Shown one piece after another: positions 1 to 6,804 of a stretch of 64,000 nt of DNA. Within the stretch, counting starts at the first letter, position 1, and each line of letters begins with the position of its first letter. The position numbers and the translations under genes are program-made. Below the pieces are notes generated by a model. The model worked only from the letters and a program-made list of their open reading frames with translations, ran no database searches and was not told the DNA's origin. Location: positions 1 to 64,000 of IMG/VR virus record IMGVR_UViG_3300007515_000003; one strand, 5' to 3'. Source of the DNA: a virus.

Positions 1-461
1 TTAATTGAAATATTTCTCACCATCGGCCTATTCACATCATCGTAATCCGTCCAATTTCCCAAGTCAACACATGCCCCATCCCACCATTTTGAATAATCAT
101 TTATAAATTTACAATTCAATATAGAGATGTCCCTCGCGCCACCCTTTATGGTAATATGTTGTTTTGTGTTAGTTGATATAAATTCACAATTAACAAATTG
201 AATATTTCCGCCCCGGACAATATCAACGCAGTCCTCCGTTCCCCCAATGATTTTTGAATCAGCAATATAAACATCATAGCAAAAAGACAGCTTAAGCCCC
301 TCGTCGCCCTTGCTTCCGTCTATCACACAATCTCGAATTTCATAAGCAAGAGGATCCCTCCCTGGTCTCCACGAAAGCCCTAAAGCGGAAGTGTCATTAA
401 ATTTATCAACCCCCTTGGAGTGGCAATAAAATTTTTGTCCGAATATTTCTTTAGTAAACAT
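1..461 (-). CDS. beta-helix-like protein, N-terminal part (cut by window edge)
   Basis: About 153 codons are visible and the reading frame is still open at base 1, so the C-terminus lies outside the window. The ATG shares one base with the TGA of the gene upstream (TGATG), so translation is probably coupled. The protein shows short repeating strands with Asn-Cys turns (IQFVNCEFIS, ISILNCKFIND) and Asp/Gly corners, as in right-handed beta-helix (pectate-lyase-like) proteins. In phages such folds are common in tail spikes and polysaccharide-cleaving enzymes; that role here is inference. No catalytic residues can be assigned from the fragment. Confidence 0.75.
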   Translation of the reverse strand, partial: MFTKEIFGQKFYCHSKGVDKFNDTSALGLSWRPGRDPLAYEIRDCVIDGSKGDEGLKLSFCYDVYIADSKIIGGTEDCVDIVRGGNIQFVNCEFISTNTKQHITIKGGARDISILNCKFINDYSKWWDGACVDLGNWTDYDDVNRPMVRNISI

Positions 462-1519
462 CACAGGGAATCAGACTTTGATATTCCAAGAACTCTAGCT
501 TTCCAATCTGGCATTTTTTCCAGCTCATCCATTTCGTTGCTAATGAGCTTTTGTTGCATTTGAGCCATCTTTAACATGATACCCCTTTCCTCTTCCTCCT
601 GAAACAGCTGCACTAGGTTAAGTATGCTTGCGTTCTTTGAAACCTGGCTTGCTATTCTTTTGGATCTGTCGCCCTGAAGCTTGGAGATTAAGGATTCCAT
701 TCTTTTTTCGCATTGATTGTATTCTTCGCTTTTTGTTTTTAGGATTTCAGTCAACCTAATGGTCATGTCTTGCTGCTCCTCCGCTTCATCAAACATTCTA
801 TTGAGTTTGTCCATTGCGCTTTGAATTCTTTTTAAATGGATATAATCCATACAAACATTAATATACAGATTTATTTCGTCCGTGGTAAGATCCGGCTTAT
901 CCCAGGTAGCCCTAACAAATTCTGCCTCAAACAAATTGCGGTCCTCAAGGCCCGTGTAAGTTTCAATTACCTGAAGAAACCGTGGTGCAGACATAAACTT
1001 CCTTAAAGCCTCTATGCATCGTTTGTATTGCACCGTCATTTTATCCTCGGAAATTTCGACGCCGACGCAATCCTGAATTTTCTTCATTATTTTGCTATCT
1101 GCCTTCGGAGGGGAATATTTAATGTTCATTGCGGTTTCATTTTTAGGAACATCTAAACCTTCCTCGTGAATAAAATCATGAACCGCCCAGAACTCTTTGC
1201 TCATGTGTTTTATTTCTGCCCCGGCAAATACGAGCCTTGCTAACGCCACGCTACTCACATCTGCGGCGGAGTTGTTTCGAATAAATTCCTTTTGCTCCTC
1301 TGTGAGCTGGATATCATCTTTTTTGCTAATGTGCCGAGTAGAATAGTCAATCCCCGCTTCCTTCATGAATTTTCTAACAAGTCGCCCCTCCCTTGTTCTG
1401 CCGTCAAGGGAGTCGTCCATAAAAACGTCTCTAGTTAATTTGGACAAATCTCCAATTATTGGAGCATTCTCTTTAATAAATGCCTTTTGATCTTCCGTAA
1501 GCTCCGGCAGCGGTTTCAT
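461..1519 (-). CDS. unknown protein with two N-terminal repeats and a coiled C-terminus
   Basis: 352 residues. The N-terminus holds two related segments (LTEDQKAFIKEN near residue 8 and LTEEQKEFIRNN near residue 72), each followed by a helix-rich stretch that could be a small helix-turn-helix repeat. Residues 230-340 are strongly charged and heptad-like, predicting a coiled coil. The ATG has a good Shine-Dalgarno (AAGGAG, about 10 bases upstream) and lies 47 bases inside the end of the sigma-factor gene. I do not recognise the family. A DNA-binding packaging or scaffolding role is possible but unproven. Confidence 0.8.
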   Translation of the reverse strand: MKPLPELTEDQKAFIKENAPIIGDLSKLTRDVFMDDSLDGRTREGRLVRKFMKEAGIDYSTRHISKKDDIQLTEEQKEFIRNNSAADVSSVALARLVFAGAEIKHMSKEFWAVHDFIHEEGLDVPKNETAMNIKYSPPKADSKIMKKIQDCVGVEISEDKMTVQYKRCIEALRKFMSAPRFLQVIETYTGLEDRNLFEAEFVRATWDKPDLTTDEINLYINVCMDYIHLKRIQSAMDKLNRMFDEAEEQQDMTIRLTEILKTKSEEYNQCEKRMESLISKLQGDRSKRIASQVSKNASILNLVQLFQEEEERGIMLKMAQMQQKLISNEMDELEKMPDWKARVLGISKSDSL

Positions 1520-2315
1520 ATATAATAATTTCTCCTTTATCTAAAATAGACGCAGCCTTGTCTTTGAAAATTTTCTTTAAATTTTTCAATTGCTTATAGC
1601 CTGCTTTTCGACCCCTTTCGCTCGTCTTATACCCCATCACCTTAGCGACTTCCTCTTCATCCATATGTTGGACGTAAAGCATATCGTAAACCTTGTATTG
1701 CTTCTCGGGCAACGCCTCTTTCATTGCCTTCGCTAATTTACCCGCAGCCTCCTCAATGTCGACTTGAGTATCCTGTATGGAGCCAACCTCATGAGTGTGA
1801 TGTTCTATGGTGACAGCCATCTTAATGTCATAGGCTGCCTTCTTAGTTTTGCTCCACTTTAAATACAATGGGCACTCGCTATCCTGTAGCCCGCTTGAGG
1901 TGAAGCCGCACAAACTGCCCGGGGTTATTCCTGGATCCTTCCCGGATCTGGACTGATTAAAAGGGCAATTAAGGCAAGGTCGGACAAAATTAGAATAGTT
2001 ATTACGCAAAATATTTTTCATTTGATTAGTAATAATCTTATTGATCCACGGCCCTAGTGGGCGGCTCTGATCCCATTGGTCCCATTTTTTAAAAATATGA
2101 GCGCGTATAATTTGCTCTACATCCTCAAAATCAAACCAGGACAGGGAGTCCAAAAACCACTTGCCCCGTCGCTTTCTTATCTCCAGATTAATGTCTTCGA
2201 ATTTATCCTCAAAAGAGAACTGGGGAGCTTCACCATCAAGATCCTTGTCTTTTGGAGGTTTTTCTTCTTTTTCTTTGTCTTTTTTTCTTGGGCGCTTCAT
2301 TGGACGAATCTTCAA
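1473..2315 (-). CDS. phage RNA polymerase sigma factor, likely late sigma
   Basis: 280 residues. A lysine-rich N-terminal tail is followed by a sigma-70 region-2-like block at residues 61-107 (FEDVEQII, then a Trp-Ile-X-Lys-Ile-Ile-X-Asn-Gln segment and LRNNY). A Cys cluster (C114, C117, C136, C148) could bind zinc. A region-4-like helix-turn-helix covers residues 198-255 (ALPEKQYKVYDML, then EEEVAKVMGY). It would direct host RNA polymerase to phage promoters, and the T4-late-like boxes of the left half are plausible targets. The chosen start is TTG at 2315, preceded by GAGGAAG about 7 bases away; an ATG at 2300 lacks a clear ribosome site. It overlaps both neighbours. The sigma assignment is by motif reading; the late role is inference. 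Confidence 0.75.
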   Translation of the reverse strand: MKIRPMKRPRKKDKEKEEKPPKDKDLDGEAPQFSFEDKFEDINLEIRKRRGKWFLDSLSWFDFEDVEQIIRAHIFKKWDQWDQSRPLGPWINKIITNQMKNILRNNYSNFVRPCLNCPFNQSRSGKDPGITPGSLCGFTSSGLQDSECPLYLKWSKTKKAAYDIKMAVTIEHHTHEVGSIQDTQVDIEEAAGKLAKAMKEALPEKQYKVYDMLYVQHMDEEEVAKVMGYKTSERGRKAGYKQLKNLKKIFKDKAASILDKGEIIIYETAAGAYGRSKGIY

Positions 2316-2625
2316 CCGTTGCTTCCTCTATAGGGGGCAACAGGTCCCCTAAGCTTATCTTTCTATTCCCCAAGCCTCCTGAGGATACTTTACATTTAAA
2401 ATCCCCTATTGTTGGGACTTCGTATATATCTGTACCATCCAGCTCGTCCGAGCTCTCTTGGCGAAGGCGGTCGCCTTGCTTATTCTTTGCTCGAGAAACC
2501 GTTGTCCTTGGTTTAGTTGAGTCGCCTTTGCTTGACAACAATTCTCCGCACTCCCCACAAAATTTAGGGACATCCATTGAGTATAGGTTTTTATGTCCAC
2601 ATGACTGACAATAAGTAAACGGCAT
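2236..2625 (-). CDS. zinc-ribbon protein with basic C-terminal tail
   Basis: 129 residues. Two CXXC knuckles near the N-terminus (C6-C9 and C23-C26) form a classic zinc ribbon. The middle is acidic and low in predicted structure, and the last 20 residues are almost all Lys/Arg. The ATG lies 13 bases downstream of a TTATATATA box, fitting the late-promoter pattern. The 3' end overlaps the sigma-factor start by 80 bases, so the two are translated together. A partner role in late transcription is a reasonable guess from context only. Confidence 0.75.
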   Translation of the reverse strand: MPFTYCQSCGHKNLYSMDVPKFCGECGELLSSKGDSTKPRTTVSRAKNKQGDRLRQESSDELDGTDIYEVPTIGDFKCKVSSGGLGNRKISLGDLLPPIEEATVEDSSNEAPKKKRQRKRRKTSKRQGS

Positions 2626-2638
2626 ATACTATATATAA
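2626..2638 (-). promoter_or_regulatory. T4-late-like promoter box (TTATATATAGTAT)
   Basis: The box directly abuts the ATG of the zinc-ribbon gene. It matches the box at 34738-34752 in sequence and distance (TATATATAGTATATG in both). If start-site spacing follows T4 late promoters, the mRNA would begin at or near the ATG. Confidence 0.45.
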
Positions 2639-2660
2639 GGCTTTTTTGTTAAAAAATCTA

Positions 2661-3257
2661 CTATATTAAATACCCAGCGATTAGCTTTGCCTGGTTTTGC
2701 ATAAACTCTTCCGTCGTCATGCCCTCCACATCCCCAGGAAATGCTTCGATTTTTGAGATATAATCCACGCCCAATATTCCGATAACCTTACCATTTAAAG
2801 TCGTAATCGGAACATTATAAATTGCCTGCACACCCTTAGAGTTCAACAAGGACCTGAAACCGCTGTCTCGAATTTCATTAATATCCAAGCAAGAAAAAGA
2901 CCCAACCGAGACTAATTCCGTAATATATTCGCTATAGTTAGAAACCCTATGATCTTGAGAATGAATACATTCAGAGCTTATCCCCGCCTCCACAGTTTCG
3001 TGCGTACAGCTAAATTTTTGCTGGCCTCTTCCGGAAAAAAAATGCCCTCCATTATGAAATTCTAGAACGTAAGCCCTACCGGAGAACATCATCTGCTTAG
3101 TATACTTCAGTGCCGTATTAACGTTAGATCCCGCCCTTACGTGCCCCTCTACCGTATTCTTGTGGCGCTCAGACCATTTCTTTTTCGCCCAAACCCCAAC
3201 TAAGGTAGCAACAGAAGACACGATAGTGGCAATGGCTGTGAGCAATTCAGTTTCCAT
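2661..3257 (-). CDS. membrane-anchored GAF-like domain protein
   Basis: 198 residues. Residues 4-24 form one hydrophobic N-terminal helix (LLTAIATIVSSVATLVGVWA). The rest resembles a GAF sensor fold, with a terminal strand pattern (YNVPITTLNGKVIGILGVDY) typical of GAF domains. The ligand is unknown. The gene sits next to a lipoprotein and holin-like proteins, so an envelope location is likely. It may sense a small molecule or simply be a structural use of the fold. The ATG follows a late-type box that lies inside the 3' end of the preceding gene. Confidence 0.65.
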   Translation of the reverse strand: METELLTAIATIVSSVATLVGVWAKKKWSERHKNTVEGHVRAGSNVNTALKYTKQMMFSGRAYVLEFHNGGHFFSGRGQQKFSCTHETVEAGISSECIHSQDHRVSNYSEYITELVSVGSFSCLDINEIRDSGFRSLLNSKGVQAIYNVPITTLNGKVIGILGVDYISKIEAFPGDVEGMTTEEFMQNQAKLIAGYLI

Positions 3258-3272
3258 AATATTTATTTACAC
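3258..3272 (-). promoter_or_regulatory. T4-late-like promoter box (GTGTAAATAAATATT)
   Basis: The box ends directly at the ATG of the GAF-like gene and contains the TAA stop of the upstream lipoprotein gene. It matches TGTAWATA boxes elsewhere in the left half and predicts a leaderless or nearly leaderless late mRNA. Confidence 0.5.
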
Positions 3273-3574
3273 TTACAAACTCCATTAATGCGCTGCTTTC
3301 TGTATACAAACGCAGATCCGAAAGTACATATAATAACCGCTAATACAATCCATCCTAACCCAGATGTAGGCTGATCGGTATTAATTGATACAGAATTTGA
3401 ATAGTACTCCTCCCTGTTTATTGTCCCATTTTTATCTGTATCAACAGCTTCGAATGACTCTACTACATTTGGCACCGGAGCGGACGGTGCGGCGTTTCGA
3501 CTTTTAAATATCTTCGGGCCACTACAGCCAGTGCTCATAAATATTAACAATATTAATAATATAATTTTATTCAT
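3263..3574 (-). CDS. small EF-hand lipoprotein with C-terminal membrane helix
   Basis: 103 residues from the second of two adjacent ATGs; AGGAGG is 5 bases from this ATG and only 2 from the first. The N-terminus is a lipoprotein signal with lipobox STGC. An EF-hand-like calcium loop follows (DTDKNGTINREE, with Asp, Asp, Asn, Thr and Glu at the usual positions), then a hydrophobic helix (WIVLAVIICTFGSAFVY). It would be lipid-anchored and also span a membrane. The position in a lysis-type cluster suggests an envelope role such as a spanin-like part, but the EF-hand is not typical of spanins. Function unproven. Confidence 0.7.
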   Translation of the reverse strand: MNKIILLILLIFMSTGCSGPKIFKSRNAAPSAPVPNVVESFEAVDTDKNGTINREEYYSNSVSINTDQPTSGLGWIVLAVIICTFGSAFVYRKQRINGVCKCK

Positions 3575-4008
3575 CATCTCCTCCTACTGGGTATTGCATA
3601 AAAACCTACGACCATAAAGCATAGGTCTAAAAACGAAGAAAGCATAAGCCCCCCCGTAAGCCTCACTACATGAAAGTCCTCTCCTCCAAAAAACCAAGAA
3701 AATATACCCCACCTAGTGTTTTCGCCCTTAGGGACAATAACATCATAACTAATATTTGGATTGTGAGCATAAAACAACATTAAATAACATAAAGTAAATG
3801 TTATAGACATAAATAATATTCGTCTAGTTATTTTTACGAACGGATCCTTTGCTTGGGCGGCTTGACTTTTAATAGCCGCTTCAATCATCTTCTCATCCCT
3901 TGCGGCCAGCATGAGCTGATCTTGTCGCTTCTGCTCAAGCCAGGCGTTCAAGATGTTTGCTCCTATCTTGATTCCGGCGCCCAGAATAGTATTTAGAATT
4001 GCGCCCAT
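3574..4008 (-). CDS. holin-like membrane protein
   Basis: 144 residues starting at MGAILNTIL. The ATG overlaps the TAA of the upstream gene (TAATG). The order is an amphipathic N-terminal helix, a charged Gln/Ala-rich helix, then two hydrophobic helices (ILFMSITFTLCYLMLFYA and one near the C-terminus), ending in SRRR. This layout resembles the 3TM holins of gene-transfer-agent type (GTA_holin_3TM). It sits between a 60-residue membrane protein and a lipoprotein. A holin role is plausible; no endolysin was identified in this window. Confidence 0.6.
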   Translation of the reverse strand: MGAILNTILGAGIKIGANILNAWLEQKRQDQLMLAARDEKMIEAAIKSQAAQAKDPFVKITRRILFMSITFTLCYLMLFYAHNPNISYDVIVPKGENTRWGIFSWFFGGEDFHVVRLTGGLMLSSFLDLCFMVVGFYAIPSRRR

Positions 4009-4190
4009 TATTTTTTGTTTTTCCCTAGGTCGGCAAGCCCCTGGCCCAAGATATAGGCTATCATGGGGGTCACAATAGTCGTGATATGATCCGCATCCCA
4101 GCCCCACCCGAAATGGTGATTAAGCATAGGAACAGCGGTGGCCACTACGGCTGCCCAAAATTTCTTGCTGTGGTAGAATTGTTTTTCCAT
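4008..4190 (-). CDS. small holin-like membrane protein
   Basis: 60 residues with two weakly hydrophobic segments (FWAAVVATAVPML and ITTIVTPMIAYILGQGLADL) and a lysine-rich tail, as in many small phage holins. A strong Shine-Dalgarno (AAGGAG) precedes the ATG. The stop overlaps the start of the next holin-like gene, so they are translated together. Confidence 0.6.
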   Translation of the reverse strand: MEKQFYHSKKFWAAVVATAVPMLNHHFGWGWDADHITTIVTPMIAYILGQGLADLGKNKK

Positions 4191-4211
4191 TATTTTTTCT
4201 CCTTATTAAAG

Positions 4212-5156
4212 TTACATTATTTCTATAATGGCCCAAAGGGCCGTAATCGCCATTGCTGCAATAATTAAATATTTTTTATTAAACTTTTTCTTCTCAGGCT
4301 TTGGATCAGGTTCTGGATCAGGTTCTGGATCAGGTTCTTTCTCCTCGGACTTAACGTCTAGATAATAGGGTCCGACGGCATTAATGATCGCATCCCGATA
4401 TAAAGAATCCTCCATGAAAAAGTACCCTTTGTTCCCGAACCATCGCCCCCAGCTATTTTGAAACTCCCAATATAGCTTCCCGTCAATCTCCTTCCAGCCA
4501 ATCATCGACACTGCATGCCCACCGACAACTTCGGAGGACAAAAACTTATCAGAATTCACAACGCCCGTGCTGTCGGTTTGAAAAAAATGCCTTCTGACCT
4601 TAATCGACGTCCATAGAGGCTCTTTTAATAAAGCCGACTTAATCCGGTCTGTATCTCCCTTGGGAATTACATAGTATCCATTAATCTTATACTTAAGCGC
4701 GTTCTCCGGAGCCTCAGGAGACATGGGCGCCCCCTCCTTGCGGAGGTCTGGCCAATATTTCTCTTCGCAGCACCCTTCTTTGACCAGCCCCTTGCATGCG
4801 CCACGGATGGTCGTGCCGGAATAATCTTCTCCCGGCCAAGGGTCATATAATTGCCCTTTTTTATAAATCCACATAGCACTAGGCTCCTTGTCCTTGAATT
4901 CTTCCGTCGAACCGTAAACAACGCGGCCGCTGTGGCCAACGCAAGACCCAATTGACCCTTGGTTCTTGACGCGAGGCGTAAGGTCGCGCCTGGAAAACTC
5001 CTTTAGATCAACCTCTCTGGCTCGCCATATCCTTGAAGTGATCCAGTCTCTGGAATCAACGGGGGCATCAGGCACGTTTAATTTACATCTTCCGAAATAT
5101 TTAGCTCTAGCTTTTTGCGCTATCCAACTTCCCGATAATATATTTAAGTATTTCAC
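4212..5156 (-). CDS. papain-like (C1A) cysteine protease with C-terminal membrane anchor
   Basis: 314 residues. The catalytic set is complete: oxyanion Gln66 and Cys72 in VKNQGSIGSCVGHS, His214 in GGHAVSMIGW, and Asn234 in FQNSWGRW. A linker of repeated Glu-Pro-Asp-Pro follows (three 12-base DNA repeats near 4298-4335), then one membrane helix (residues 296-312). The start is taken as GTG at 5156, inside the PhoH gene end; this start is uncertain. No signal peptide was found, so the orientation of the tail-anchored enzyme is unclear. Intact papain-like proteases are unusual in phages. It could process virion proteins or act on the host envelope. Confidence 0.85.
   Translation of the reverse strand: MKYLNILSGSWIAQKARAKYFGRCKLNVPDAPVDSRDWITSRIWRAREVDLKEFSRRDLTPRVKNQGSIGSCVGHSGRVVYGSTEEFKDKEPSAMWIYKKGQLYDPWPGEDYSGTTIRGACKGLVKEGCCEEKYWPDLRKEGAPMSPEAPENALKYKINGYYVIPKGDTDRIKSALLKEPLWTSIKVRRHFFQTDSTGVVNSDKFLSSEVVGGHAVSMIGWKEIDGKLYWEFQNSWGRWFGNKGYFFMEDSLYRDAIINAVGPYYLDVKSEEKEPDPEPDPEPDPKPEKKKFNKKYLIIAAMAITALWAIIEIM
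4292..4335 (-). repeat. in-frame short tandem repeat encoding Glu-Pro-Asp-Pro units
   Basis: A 12-base unit (TTCTGGATCAGG on the plus strand) is repeated about three times. It encodes the flexible acidic-proline linker between the protease domain and its membrane helix. Slippage at this site could change linker length. Confidence 0.8.
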
Positions 5157-5820
5157 TTCTCAGTATGTCCTCTTTTCCAAATCTAAATGCATGTATACCT
5201 CTCTTTACACTTTCCCTGTCGTTAAACAGGTCAAACATGGCCGGAAATCCACTCTTTCCATTGATGTCGCTCTGCATAAAGTCTCCACAAATAAACAATT
5301 TGCAATTCTCCCCAATTCTAGTGACAAGCGTCGTAAGCTCCTTATAGGTAAAGTTTTGAGCTTCATCTGCAATTACGATCTTATCCTTCCAGTTTGCTCC
5401 TCTAAGATAATTTATCGGCATTGCAGAAATTCTGCCACTTTCAAGCATTTCCCTTTTGGCAGTATTGTTTTTAGGAAGCATTTCATAAAGCTTGTCCTCC
5501 AGTGGCGCCATATAGGGATTGAATTTTTCATCTATATCCCCAGGCAAGGCCCCAAGCCCCTTTTCTGCGCTCTCAATGACTGTGCGGACATATAGTAAAT
5601 CCATCTTATCTGACGCACTCAAAAGCCTCAACGCAGAATAAACTGCCATATAAGTTTTAGTGGAGCCCGCCGGTCCGGCGACAAACATTATCTTAGTATC
5701 ATCGTTGAACGCGATAGACAAAAACCTTTTCTGCCTATCCGTCAACCTTAGTGAATGGATATGAACGCTTTGTGCCAATTGTGGGATAACAAAATTTTTT
5801 TTAGACTTATCGTGAGCCAT
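5107..5820 (-). CDS. phoH: PhoH-like ATPase
   Basis: 237 residues with a full PhoH-type P-loop ATPase: Walker A GPAGSTKT (residues 49-56), Walker B IVIADEAQN (148-156) and the family segments YVRTVIES and LGALPGDIDEK. PhoH-like proteins are frequent in marine phages; their biochemical role is not settled (RNA-linked ATPase is the usual proposal). A late-type box lies just upstream. The 3' end overlaps the protease gene. Confidence 0.9.
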   Translation of the reverse strand: MAHDKSKKNFVIPQLAQSVHIHSLRLTDRQKRFLSIAFNDDTKIMFVAGPAGSTKTYMAVYSALRLLSASDKMDLLYVRTVIESAEKGLGALPGDIDEKFNPYMAPLEDKLYEMLPKNNTAKREMLESGRISAMPINYLRGANWKDKIVIADEAQNFTYKELTTLVTRIGENCKLFICGDFMQSDINGKSGFPAMFDLFNDRESVKRGIHAFRFGKEDILRSEILKYIIGKLDSAKS

Positions 5821-5841
5821 TAGCTATATATGTATATACAC
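5821..5841 (-). promoter_or_regulatory. T4-late-like promoter box for phoH (GTGTATATACATATATA)
   Basis: The box is divergent from the one at 5858-5872. Its first base is 21 bases before the phoH ATG, so a short leader is predicted. Confidence 0.45.
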
Positions 5842-5857
5842 ACTACAGAACGATAAA

Positions 5858-5872
5858 GTGTACTTATATATA
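5858..5872 (+). promoter_or_regulatory. T4-late-like promoter box (GTGTACTTATATATA)
   Basis: The box directly abuts the ATG at 5873, at the same 15-base distance seen at 3258-3272 and 34738-34752. It fires opposite to the phoH box, making a compact divergent pair. Confidence 0.45.
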
Positions 5873-6079
5873 ATGAAAGATACCAGAGATATACTGAGCT
5901 ACCTCAGCAATAATCTTAATGGGTACGAATCTACCACTTGGCTTAAAGCGGAAAATGATCTTCTCGACGGGCTCTCGCCCGCAGATATGATACTTGACGG
6001 CGAGGCGAGAAGGGTTGGTAGGATTTTGCCGAAAGAGATAAAGAGAATTAAAGCTAAGAAAAAACAGAAGAAGGCTTAG
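5873..6079 (+). CDS. orphan DUF2384 (MbcA/ParS/Xre antitoxin-like) domain protein
   Basis: 68 residues. The core TTWLKAENDLLDGLSPADMI, followed by LDGEARRVGRIL, fits the toxin-binding DUF2384 pattern (Trp-Leu, then Gly-X-X-Pro, then an arginine-rich helix). There is no N-terminal helix-turn-helix and no RES or other toxin gene beside it, so it is the binding domain alone. It might neutralise a host toxin. It is the only plus-strand gene in a minus-strand block. The tail (KAKKKQKKA) overlaps the end of the convergent gene. The family call is by eye. Confidence 0.55.
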   Translation: MKDTRDILSYLSNNLNGYESTTWLKAENDLLDGLSPADMILDGEARRVGRILPKEIKRIKAKKKQKKA

Positions 6080-6794
6080 GCATTAGTTCCTTAGGCCAAT
6101 ATTCGCTCAGATCTAGAGCGGATTTGAAGCCTGTGGGCGAATGAAGAGGAGCCTTCCTGATTCTGGCAATTATGCCCGGCTTCTGGGCGAATGGTATATT
6201 TTCATCTTTCCTAATTTCTGAAATAGATAGCTCCGCATATAAATCTATTAGACGGTCCCATTGCTTGTGCATGGATTCAGCCTTGCTTAAAAATTTTTCA
6301 ATTAATAATTCCTTGGGAACATTTATAAAAATTTCACTACAAATCAAATCGTCTATTAGATGATTTAGCGGCACCCCCTCAGGAATAGAGCTTTCACCGG
6401 AGAAAAATTCTATTGCGGTAACCTTATGCTTGTCATCGAGATCTTTAATTATGCCCCTGCCAAATGGGTTGGCTTCAAGAATAAACCGATCGACCTGCCC
6501 CCGCACCCACTCCTTAGACGGTTGACATTCGCCGTATATGAGCTGCCCAGGTCGAACGCCGTCGGGGTTCTCAAAGAGCACCCCCGTGATTTCCGCTTCG
6601 TTCTCTATTTTGACAACCCTTTTTCTGAAAAATTCATAGCAGGCAAAAAAGCTAAATTCTTTATGTCTGGCCTGCCCCTGAGGAATTAATCTCGTGCAGT
6701 TTGAAAACAGTCCCCGGGTAATGAAGCCTGCTTTTGATAGAAAATGCACCTCTACTACGGTGTTGCTCAGAGCTCCATATAATATGTTATCCAT
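6054..6794 (-). CDS. unknown protein downstream of the giant gene
   Basis: 246 residues, no membrane segments and no signal peptide. The N-terminal half looks beta-rich, the C-terminal half helical. It follows the giant virion gene by 10 bases on the same strand and is therefore probably co-expressed, perhaps as a chaperone or accessory structural protein (inference from position). I do not recognise the family. Its 3' end overlaps the convergent DUF2384-like gene by 26 bases. Confidence 0.7.
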   Translation of the reverse strand: MDNILYGALSNTVVEVHFLSKAGFITRGLFSNCTRLIPQGQARHKEFSFFACYEFFRKRVVKIENEAEITGVLFENPDGVRPGQLIYGECQPSKEWVRGQVDRFILEANPFGRGIIKDLDDKHKVTAIEFFSGESSIPEGVPLNHLIDDLICSEIFINVPKELLIEKFLSKAESMHKQWDRLIDLYAELSISEIRKDENIPFAQKPGIIARIRKAPLHSPTGFKSALDLSEYWPKELMPKPSSVFS

Positions 6795-6804
6795 AATTGT
6801 ATTA

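Noticed and set aside
2076-2608. plus-strand frames opposite the sigma and zinc-ribbon genes
   Set aside because: They are low-complexity (Phe/Ser-rich) mirror images of Lys/Glu-rich coding sequence.
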